Below are positions 57,824-64,000 of a DNA stretch of 64,000 nt, piece after piece. This DNA comes from a virus. Position 1 is the stretch's first letter. Every line of letters starts with the position of its first letter. The translations under genes and the position numbers were made by a program. The stretch is from IMG/VR virus record IMGVR_UViG_3300028874_000010, positions 48,369 to 112,368 of that record, one strand, 5' to 3'. The notes below the pieces were generated by a model. The model was given only the letters and a program-made list of their open reading frames with translations, did no database searches and had not been told where the DNA came from.

Positions 57824-57831
57824 TATTTATA
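57824..57831 (-). promoter_or_regulatory. Late promoter (TATAAATA)
   Basis: Exact core back-to-back with the terminator of the His-rich gene. Confidence 0.6.
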
Positions 57832-57833
57832 TT

Positions 57834-57863
57834 CCAGAGGTTCTTTAACTAAAGAACCTCTGG
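57834..57863 (-). terminator. Hairpin terminator after His-rich gene
   Basis: Perfect 14-bp inverted repeat CCAGAGGTTCTTTA / TAAAGAACCTCTGG. U-tract is weak. Confidence 0.75.
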
Positions 57864-57892
57864 AGGTCTACCACGAATCGTATTAAAGCTTA

Positions 57893-58153
57893 TTAGACAC
57901 CTTTATAGGTTGCGGCCTGAGCAGGTGTCAACTTCTGAATCGAAGGCGTTGTAACCTTCTTAATTGCATGGTGCTTTGCATGCTTCTTAGCATGATGCTT
58001 ACTATGGAAAAAGTGATGATGCTTCTTCACAACCTTCTTGACGACTGGTGCCGAAGAAGCTGCAACTGGTGCTGATGCAACGACCGGAGCTTGAGCGAAT
58101 GCTGTAGCAGACATGAACATAGCTGCGAAAATTGCTAATAGGGTTTTCTTCAT
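57893..58153 (-). CDS. Secreted His/Lys-rich protein, 86 aa
   Basis: Signal peptide MKKTLLAIFAAMFMSATAFA, an Ala/Val/Pro linker, then HHHFFHSKHHAKKHAKHH and a KLTPAQAATYKGV end. Overall layout is that of acid-shock (Asr-like) periplasmic proteins. May buffer protons or bind metal. TATAAT lies upstream near 58205. Confidence 0.7.
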   Translation of the reverse strand: MKKTLLAIFAAMFMSATAFAQAPVVASAPVAASSAPVVKKVVKKHHHFFHSKHHAKKHAKHHAIKKVTTPSIQKLTPAQAATYKGV

Positions 58154-58240
58154 GGTATTCCTTATGATTATGTTTTATGAGTTCCGTGATTCATTCACAG
58201 AGAAATATTATACTATATGTTTACAACAAGTGTACTGATT

Positions 58241-59176
58241 TTACTTATTTATTGCTACAGGAACATTGACATTTACCTTACCATCGCTGGATACAACAAA
58301 CAAAGGCATAATCCCGTGTCCGTCCCATTTTTGAGCCATGATCATAGTAATTTCAACTTCTTTCATTTGGATTTCAAGTTGCTGTTTGATCTTAACTGCA
58401 TCAGATGCTTCAGAAATCTTCTTCGCGGCTTGAAGTTGTGCATCAGCAATACTAACTTGTTGATCAGCTTCAAACTTTGCATTGATCGCATCTTGGATCT
58501 TCTTGTCATGAGGAGTCATGCCTTCGGTATACCCAAGTGTATCAATAGTGATCCCCATGGGAGCATAAGCGGCACGAGTTTCTGCTAAAGCAATAGCAAA
58601 GACATCATTCTTTTCTGCTCGACACTGATCATATGTACGTTTACCAAATTCCCGAGCGAGAATTCCGCCGATCGTAGTCTTGATATTAGTATCCATTATT
58701 TCATCAAGCTGCTTACCGGAATACCAATACAAGAATTTAGCAGTGTCTGCTTCAGCAACATGAGCAGTAATCATTCCGCCGATATCAAAATCGATAGACT
58801 CAATAGATTCAACTGAGAAAGCTTGATTTTGTGCAGAGGTTCCGGTTGTGGTAGAAGAAGTCCATTCACGAGAGACCGGTGACCGAGAAATTTTATACAA
58901 TGTCAGAGTCGCAACATCTTGTTGATGGTTATATCCACTACAATCAGGACAGAGATCAATAATCTTGTGCGGAATCAAAACTCTCTTTGCACTGATTTTA
59001 TCAGCTTCAAGAAAATCAACAGAGCCAAGTTTATCTTGATTCTTTTTTGTGTTGCCATCCAGAGCAACAAGAAATGCAGTTTCACTAGGGCCGATATATT
59101 GGACTTCATCAACTGCATGAGCCCCGCAACCGGCAAGTGTAATAGCCAACAACGAGGCCGCAATAATTTTATACAT
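58241..59176 (-). CDS. SPFH/band-7-like lipoprotein, 311 aa
   Basis: Signal peptide MYKIIAASLLAITLAGC (lipobox Cys17). The middle matches SPFH proteins: ALTLYKISRS, VAEADTAKFLYWYS, TTIGGILAREFGKRTYDQC, ALAETRAAYAPMGITIDTLGYTE. A long coiled coil (KIQDAINAKFEADQQVSIAD) follows. It would form a ring on the periplasmic side of a membrane. Confidence 0.8.
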   Translation of the reverse strand: MYKIIAASLLAITLAGCGAHAVDEVQYIGPSETAFLVALDGNTKKNQDKLGSVDFLEADKISAKRVLIPHKIIDLCPDCSGYNHQQDVATLTLYKISRSPVSREWTSSTTTGTSAQNQAFSVESIESIDFDIGGMITAHVAEADTAKFLYWYSGKQLDEIMDTNIKTTIGGILAREFGKRTYDQCRAEKNDVFAIALAETRAAYAPMGITIDTLGYTEGMTPHDKKIQDAINAKFEADQQVSIADAQLQAAKKISEASDAVKIKQQLEIQMKEVEITMIMAQKWDGHGIMPLFVVSSDGKVNVNVPVAINK

Positions 59177-59417
59177 CTTTTACATCCTTTTCGGGTTTCC
59201 ACATCAAATACAATGCGGTTAATACAATTAAAGAAATACAAAGGTCCACCCAGAAAATACCTATTGCTGGCATTTGAACATTTGCAGCTGCAATATTCCC
59301 ACCGCTTAACTGAGCTATGGATATTGAGTTTGCTGCGATAGCTACATACGTGTGTAAATACGAATGGAGTTTTAATCCGCATGCTACAATCAAAACACTA
59401 ATGATAAATTTCTTCAT
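59169..59417 (-). CDS. Small membrane protein, 82 aa
   Basis: Two hydrophobic segments (residues 3-22 and 52-72). Overlaps the SPFH gene start by 8 bp, so may be its membrane partner. Confidence 0.65.
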   Translation of the reverse strand: MKKFIISVLIVACGLKLHSYLHTYVAIAANSISIAQLSGGNIAAANVQMPAIGIFWVDLCISLIVLTALYLMWKPEKDVKDV

Positions 59418-59429
59418 GTTTTACTCCAT

Positions 59430-60110
59430 TTAATATTGCAGTGGAATGAGATTATCTTCATTCGATTCAGACAAGATAGATTTTTGTTCGTCAAACTCTT
59501 TTTCCTGCATAGCACCAATAAAAAGCATGATTAATTCATGTTGACTCTTAAGCATGTTTTCAATGTTGTAATATGCGTCCATCTGTTTAGGAAAGTTCTT
59601 TCTGGCTTTCTTGAGCATAGGAAGAAAATAAACTACGACTTCGTCGGCATACTTGATCTGTTTCGAGATAGTAAACTTGCCACGATTCATAGACTGGAAA
59701 TTGTTGATCCTATCCACGCCCTTAACAAGTGACGCTAGCATATTACCAGCTAGTGAACTAAAATACTGATCGTAATTATCATGGCGATGTTTATTCAACA
59801 TATGGATGGCAAGCATCCTGGGTTCGCCAAAGGCCATCAACACACCAATAGATAGTAGATGCGGGTAATCTTCATCTGTATCATGTAAAAGTGCACAGAT
59901 TATAGAACCTTCTAAATCCTGAACATCTTTCAACGTCATGATGTATAAAGCTATTTCAAGTTGATGCTGGAATTCTGGAGTCTTTCCATCTTTACGAAAC
60001 CCATCATGAATGTCTTTTGCGAGTTCAAGAGCTCGCAAAGCATCATAAAATTCCATTCCTTTAAGACGAAATTTTAATGCAATATACAGCTTATCAAAAT
60101 TAGATGTCAT
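59430..60110 (-). CDS. SpoT/MESH1-like (p)ppGpp hydrolase (HD)
   Basis: 226 residues from MTSNFDKLYIALKF (ATGA overlap). RKDGKTPEFQHQLEIAL, CALLHDTDEDYP (HD plus ED) and KGVDRINNFQSM match the R..H..HD..ED..N residues of the SpoT hydrolase domain. No synthetase or regulatory domains. It would remove the stringent-response signal during infection. Confidence 0.8.
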   Translation of the reverse strand: MTSNFDKLYIALKFRLKGMEFYDALRALELAKDIHDGFRKDGKTPEFQHQLEIALYIMTLKDVQDLEGSIICALLHDTDEDYPHLLSIGVLMAFGEPRMLAIHMLNKHRHDNYDQYFSSLAGNMLASLVKGVDRINNFQSMNRGKFTISKQIKYADEVVVYFLPMLKKARKNFPKQMDAYYNIENMLKSQHELIMLFIGAMQEKEFDEQKSILSESNEDNLIPLQY

Positions 60111-60592
60111 TTTGCAAGCGTACATTTGTTTAGTTTACGAACCAAATCTTCTTCCCACAAAGTCAATGTTGGTCTTGTTGGTTGTAGAAAACTTTCTACA
60201 GAATTACGAGGCAGTCGATCATATTCTGCAGTCTCATAGATATAAGCCGGTAAAACAATCGCAACAGATGTGGCTGCCCCATTCAGTGACTTATGGTCTT
60301 CATGGAAGATTGCATACGGAAACTTACCATGACCTTGTTCAATGAAATGATGAAGATCAACCAAGTCTTGATGATTGCCGCCATTGAGTAAAATCACAGT
60401 TTTATGATTTTTTCGCCAATCATCTAATGCATCCCAAGCTTGATACAATGGCGATGTTGTTTCAATCTGACCTTGTTCCGCTAATTCCCTATATCGCGAA
60501 TAGTGAATTTCCAATTCATCGCCGGAATGCTTGGCTTGTAAACCTTGCTGGAGTGATGAAAGATAATAATTTCCAAAAGCGTAAAAACGCAT
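60107..60592 (-). CDS. Conserved phage hypothetical protein, 161 aa
   Basis: MRFYAFGNYYLSSLQQGLQA is a recurrent opening in phage proteins. Contains VILLNGGNHQDLVDL and SVAIVLPAYIYETAEYDRLP. Overlaps the SpoT-like gene by 4 bp. Role unknown. Confidence 0.65.
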   Translation of the reverse strand: MRFYAFGNYYLSSLQQGLQAKHSGDELEIHYSRYRELAEQGQIETTSPLYQAWDALDDWRKNHKTVILLNGGNHQDLVDLHHFIEQGHGKFPYAIFHEDHKSLNGAATSVAIVLPAYIYETAEYDRLPRNSVESFLQPTRPTLTLWEEDLVRKLNKCTLAK

Positions 60593-60600
60593 GATTTTCC

Positions 60601-60783
60601 TTATTTGACTTTAACTGTATTGCAGCTAACAACACCAATTCCATAGTGCTGGGTATCTGCATCGATTTCGATTGTTTTACCAGATTCTGTTAGAATAGTA
60701 ACAATATTAATAGCGGTAGCATCTATCTTTTTTATTGTTTCGCCAATCAAGGAATCAAATCCACGGTCTGGTTTATTTTTCAT
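60601..60783 (-). CDS. Hypothetical protein, 60 aa
   Basis: Small beta-rich protein; overlaps the DUF1523-like gene by 4 bp. Function unknown. Confidence 0.6.
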   Translation of the reverse strand: MKNKPDRGFDSLIGETIKKIDATAINIVTILTESGKTIEIDADTQHYGIGVVSCNTVKVK

Positions 60784-61133
60784 TTGACTCTCATTGCGGA
60801 AGTGATATTCGGGTAATGCGAGAGAAACGGAATGCGGAACCCATAATACGAAATATCAAATGTTCCGCCTTGCATCAGTTGGCCCTGAATATCTGATGAA
60901 TTAAATTTCAGATACGCAAAGGTATCGGTGTTTTCAAATACTCCAGAATTAGTGAAGACTAAATATTTTGATTGGCCTTCGGAGCCGTATTGTTTAACTA
61001 CTGTTCCTGTCACTGTAACAGTTTCTGTTGAGTGAGTCCAGTATGGTAAACTGATCTCAGCAACGGACAACAAAGCCGTTACTACAAAAATCAAAGTAGC
61101 TAAAGATTTAATTGATAAAGATTTCAACATCAT
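60780..61133 (-). CDS. DUF1523-like membrane-anchored protein, 117 aa
   Basis: Starts MMLKSLSIKSLATLIFVV (GGAAC site). One N-terminal helix, then VTVTGTVVKQYG, VFENTDTFAYLKFNSSDIQ and YYGFRIPFLSHYPNI, the core of DUF1523. Role unknown. Confidence 0.7.
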   Translation of the reverse strand: MMLKSLSIKSLATLIFVVTALLSVAEISLPYWTHSTETVTVTGTVVKQYGSEGQSKYLVFTNSGVFENTDTFAYLKFNSSDIQGQLMQGGTFDISYYGFRIPFLSHYPNITSAMRVK

Positions 61134-61602
61134 TGATTGTTCCGTTAAGATGGGTTCTAAGTAACATAAGAAGCTGCCCAAGATGATTTTCACCTACGCC
61201 ATTACATACACCCCAGAAAGTATCACTCCAAGTATTTCCTTCTTCGAGGTATCTATTTCCTGTTGCTAATAGTAAAGCTTTGAGATATGCATTTTGGGAA
61301 AACTTAGCATGCAATATTTCATACATTATTCCGATTTTGACATCTTCCCAATCATCTCGGAGAGCAATATTCCTACCAAGACGTTTAACTTGTCCTGGAG
61401 TTATAGCTGCTTTTATTTGATCTCTAAGATTTTGATCTAATGTCTTTTGTGCTACATATGCGTGTTCGGAGCTATTGTATACCACTCCGTCATATTCAAC
61501 ACTAGAAATCCAAAAATTTGACAGGAAGTCATAGTCATTTTTGAAAAATAATATCGGTTCCTTTAATGAACACCCAAACGCCATTGCTAAATCGATTCTC
61601 AT
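61108..61602 (-). CDS. NADAR (YbiA-like) domain protein
   Basis: 164 residues. NDYDFLSNFWISSVEYDGVVY, SSEHAYVAQKTLD, ALRDDWEDVKIGIMYEILHAKF and GNTWSDTFWGVCNGVGENHLG are the hallmark blocks. NADAR enzymes hydrolyse N-glycosidic bonds and some remove ADP-ribose from guanine, countering DarT-type toxins. A role against such a defence is plausible. Confidence 0.85.
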   Translation of the reverse strand: MRIDLAMAFGCSLKEPILFFKNDYDFLSNFWISSVEYDGVVYNSSEHAYVAQKTLDQNLRDQIKAAITPGQVKRLGRNIALRDDWEDVKIGIMYEILHAKFSQNAYLKALLLATGNRYLEEGNTWSDTFWGVCNGVGENHLGQLLMLLRTHLNGTINDVEIFIN

Positions 61603-62183
61603 GCTAACTCTAATAGTTCTCTTGTTATGTTTGCTCTTGCGGCTTGTTCATAAATCTGATACATCTCCGGAGTTTGAAATATTCTCGGCTGAGCTAGAAA
61701 ATGATTTAACGCTTTAGTTCTACCGAGCTGCCATTGTCGATCACTATATACCGAATATTCTTTTCTAGTATTTGAAACATAAGAGTCATAAACATCTTGT
61801 GACCGACCTAAGATCATTAAATCCAAATCAACAATACGTAAGGCATCCGGGTTATTGATAATGGCACCACCCAAATGTTTGGTTGATAGAACAAGAACTT
61901 TAGCTTTATCAACCGTCTCTCTTTTCAGAGTTTTGAAATACTTGGGATAATCTTGTTCAATTAAAGCCGCACTATTTTCTTCGTTCAAATCGCTAAAAGT
62001 GTCATGTATTGCATCATGATACAAAATCGCAATATATTCTTCAATAGAAATATCCCCAAAATGGGTTTCATATCCAGAGAGCATAGCATCAATATGATCC
62101 ATTGTATGATAGAACCTATTTTGATCTATGTAATATGGTTTAACCAAAGTCCATAAAGCAATTTTGAACGAAGAAAAATTCAT
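61599..62183 (-). CDS. HD-domain metal-dependent phosphohydrolase, 194 aa
   Basis: Starts MNFSSFKIALWTLVKPYY. FYHTMDHIDAMLSG and AILYHDAIHDTFSDLNEENSAA match the RxYHxxxH...FHDxxY...NE-SA family. The longer frame upstream lies in the neighbouring gene. Substrate unknown. Confidence 0.8.
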   Translation of the reverse strand: MNFSSFKIALWTLVKPYYIDQNRFYHTMDHIDAMLSGYETHFGDISIEEYIAILYHDAIHDTFSDLNEENSAALIEQDYPKYFKTLKRETVDKAKVLVLSTKHLGGAIINNPDALRIVDLDLMILGRSQDVYDSYVSNTRKEYSVYSDRQWQLGRTKALNHFLAQPRIFQTPEMYQIYEQAARANITRELLELA

Positions 62184-62184
62184 A

Positions 62185-62637
62185 TTATTTACTTTGGAGT
62201 GATTCAAATAATGCGGTTTGGCGTGATTCAAATAATGCGGTTTGAAATACTTGGGCGCGCAGCACTTCATTTTTAGGTTCAACTTGACAATCATGAATAG
62301 GCAATGCACCTTCCAAACCAAGCGGATTTATGAATTCAAAAATTCCGGCAATAATGTCGTCGGATTTATTTGCAAATTCGATCTGTTCATCTTCTGCAAC
62401 CATTTCTTCATGTAATGCAAGACAATATGCCTTACCAATATCGTCTTCACCAGCAAGCCAATTATCATAAATGTGTCTAGTGATATGTGGATTCATATTC
62501 ATGAGCTTCATTACATAAACCGAATCGTACAACGGAACTTCGGTTTCGCCAATCATAACTTTATCATCTTTAATGATAGCTGTAGTATCAATACATTGCT
62601 GAAGTAAATGCTGCCAAATTGTTAAATCATTGTGCAT
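62185..62637 (-). CDS. Hypothetical protein, 150 aa, tandem repeat at C-terminus
   Basis: Acidic helical protein ending in two copies of TALFES(R/L)Q from a tandem DNA duplication of about 21 bp (62201-62245). Function unknown. Confidence 0.6.
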   Translation of the reverse strand: MHNDLTIWQHLLQQCIDTTAIIKDDKVMIGETEVPLYDSVYVMKLMNMNPHITRHIYDNWLAGEDDIGKAYCLALHEEMVAEDEQIEFANKSDDIIAGIFEFINPLGLEGALPIHDCQVEPKNEVLRAQVFQTALFESRQTALFESLQSK

Positions 62638-62648
62638 AATAAATCCTT

Positions 62649-62858
62649 TTATTTTAAACTGTTAATAAATGCATCGAGTATTGCTACCCGGCCATTTATG
62701 CTTTGGAGAACACCATGACATCGTGTGGAGTCAAGAGTTTTATATGGATAAGCAAAGTCATAATCTTTTTTAACGCCAATAATAAACGCATTGATAAATT
62801 TTATAGTATCAAGAGTCATTCCGGTATTAACACCAGGGAATAGTTGAGGGTCAGACAT
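62649..62858 (-). CDS. Hypothetical protein, 69 aa
   Basis: Starts MSDPQLFPGVNTGMTLDTI; the ATG overlaps the upstream gene end. Function unknown. Confidence 0.55.
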   Translation of the reverse strand: MSDPQLFPGVNTGMTLDTIKFINAFIIGVKKDYDFAYPYKTLDSTRCHGVLQSINGRVAILDAFINSLK

Positions 62859-63075
62859 TATCTTTGGTCTCGTAAAGTTCTTCAATCTTTTCAATAATGA
62901 GGTCAACAAGCTTTACCTTATTAGTAACAATGAATTTTTGGTTAATAAACTTTGGTTCTATCTGAACACCAAAGTTTCCAAGTTCGATAGTTGAATCAAC
63001 CGGAAGTGTCACAATAATACCACCATGACAGAGTTCAAGATTGATATTTAACTGCAATGAATGTTTTAATTTCAT
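62851..63075 (-). CDS. Hypothetical protein, 74 aa
   Basis: Beta-rich with VPVDSTIELGNFGVQIEP-type strands. Overlaps both neighbours by a few bases. Function unknown. Confidence 0.55.
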   Translation of the reverse strand: MKLKHSLQLNINLELCHGGIIVTLPVDSTIELGNFGVQIEPKFINQKFIVTNKVKLVDLIIEKIEELYETKDNV

Positions 63076-63563
63076 AAGCCATATGCCTTAAGCTGTCCGA
63101 TCGTTTCTACTGTACTGCGATGCAAAATAGCAAGGCCGCCAGCATCACGAAAACCAGACACCATATCAGTCCGGTCATCAATCAAGAGTTTGCCTGGGCC
63201 AGCGTGCAAACGCTTTTCCTTCGAAGGCAACACAATTACTTCAACTGTATCACTGAGATGCTTAGCAACAGAACGCCGCTTTTGATTTGCACCATCATTG
63301 ATTGTAGGCAAGCCAGTCAACACACTAGTCTTGATTTGGCCAGACTTAACAAGCTCATGGCCATGAACAAAGTTCCAGAGTTCCAATGCGTCAGGGAGCA
63401 AATCAAGATCTTCAAAAAAAGATCCTGATTTTGAAATGGCTTTCCACATTTCCTTCTTACCTATCTCTTTTGGAAACCCACCGGTCAATTTCTTGACTCC
63501 GCCCTCGAAGTCAAATAAGACTCCATCCAAGTCGAATTTTATTTCAATTATTTTTGTTTTCAT
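63072..63563 (-). CDS. HAD-family phosphatase, 5'(3')-deoxyribonucleotidase-like
   Basis: 163 residues. FDLDGVLFDFEGG (catalytic D-x-D), TSVLTGLPT (Thr motif) and LLIDDRTDMVSGFRDAGG (acidic motif) match the HAD nucleotidase pattern. Suits nucleotide recycling or RNA end-healing. Confidence 0.8.
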   Translation of the reverse strand: MKTKIIEIKFDLDGVLFDFEGGVKKLTGGFPKEIGKKEMWKAISKSGSFFEDLDLLPDALELWNFVHGHELVKSGQIKTSVLTGLPTINDGANQKRRSVAKHLSDTVEVIVLPSKEKRLHAGPGKLLIDDRTDMVSGFRDAGGLAILHRSTVETIGQLKAYGL

Positions 63564-63566
63564 TTT

Positions 63567-63971
63567 TTAGTATAGTAATGCTGGTACCGTTTCAATTTCA
63601 AACGGTTCACAAGCTTTGTATTTTTTAGTGCTCAACACTTTATTAGAATCAACAGGACTCCGCCCTTTGGATCGATCCAATGACAGAGTAATATGATACA
63701 GCTTTCCGTCGGGACGGACACTCTCGCCGTTTACGTGTACGACAAGCGCTTCTAATGATTCATCTTCGATGTGTCCAACAACAGTCACAATAGAAGGTAA
63801 TGGTTTTGGGGATGTCCTAGGAAGACCAAATTCAATAGTGACGTGATGTGCAATCACATCCGGAAATTTAGCCGGAAATTTGCTAAGCACAATAGCTCTA
63901 GCTTTATCAGTAAGTACATGAGCAGAAAAGGTCATTTTGTTTTTATTTTTATTTTTGTTTTTGTTTTCCAT
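63567..63971 (-). CDS. 2H phosphoesterase-like protein, 134 aa
   Basis: HHVTIEFG near residue 40 and YHITLSLD near 92 give the paired HxT signature. Starts either MENKNKNKNKNK, encoded by an (AAAAA-C/T)n repeat, or at MTFSAHVLTD. May hydrolyse cyclic phosphates or ligate/trim RNA ends. Confidence 0.6.
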   Translation of the reverse strand: MENKNKNKNKNKMTFSAHVLTDKARAIVLSKFPAKFPDVIAHHVTIEFGLPRTSPKPLPSIVTVVGHIEDESLEALVVHVNGESVRPDGKLYHITLSLDRSKGRSPVDSNKVLSTKKYKACEPFEIETVPALLY

Positions 63972-64000
63972 ATGAACATAGATCATATGGAGGAATACAA

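Overview
The window is a gene-dense, AT-rich stretch of what looks like a very large tailed phage of the T4 superfamily. Almost every gene lies on the minus strand with short overlaps or small gaps. The sequence 5'-TATAAATA (the T4 late-promoter core) or a one-base variant recurs upstream of minus-strand genes and tRNAs. About 20 tRNA or tRNA-like loci and a CCA-adding enzyme are present. No capsid, tail, terminase or replication gene is visible, so this is an accessory region. The host cannot be named from sequence alone.

Layout in minus-strand genes unless stated. 0-3.5 kb: partial nucleotidyltransferase, SprT-like protease, Sir2 deacylase. 3.7-9.1 kb: PrkA kinase, DUF444/YeaH and SpoVR, the complete bacterial stationary-phase trio in one operon. 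9.2-14.5 kb: HD phosphohydrolase, bactofilin, the only plus-strand gene (an HNH endonuclease between its own promoter and a terminator), CCA-adding enzyme, ATP-grasp ligase, 2H phosphoesterase. 14.9-19.9 kb: a tightly overlapping operon with two PP-loop ATP pyrophosphatases (one QueC-like), a 2OG-Fe(II) hydroxylase, a GNAT, a lipoprotein, a MazG-like enzyme and a radical SAM enzyme with a Gly/Cys tail; this reads as an undescribed small-molecule or modification pathway. 20-31.5 kb: small genes, a VWA protein, a divergent photolyase, a lipase. 32-35 kb: tRNA array with several structurally abnormal tRNAs, interleaved with late genes. 35-47 kb: small genes, lipoproteins, RNA ligase, histidine phosphatase, Pth2-like protein. 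47.4-54.4 kb: secreted repeat-rich proteins, a ferritin-like protein, and several genes broken by in-frame stops. 54.8-64 kb: second radical SAM enzyme, SPFH lipoprotein, SpoT-like hydrolase, NADAR protein, HD and HAD phosphatases, another 2H-like protein.

Two themes stand out. First, about ten otherwise unrelated proteins start with a short amphipathic peptide of the form MK(L/I/V)xE(L/I)(F/L)xE; most carry an (L/I)xE site at residues 6-12 and several sit directly behind late promoters. This resembles the T4 capsid-targeting sequence and prohead-protease site, and suggests a large set of internal, injected head proteins. Second, many genes fit translation and RNA repair (tRNAs, CCA enzyme, RNA ligase, Pth2, 2H phosphoesterases) or host signalling control (PrkA trio, SpoT-like hydrolase, Sir2, NADAR, cREC). 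Functions are inferred from motifs read by eye; no database search was run.
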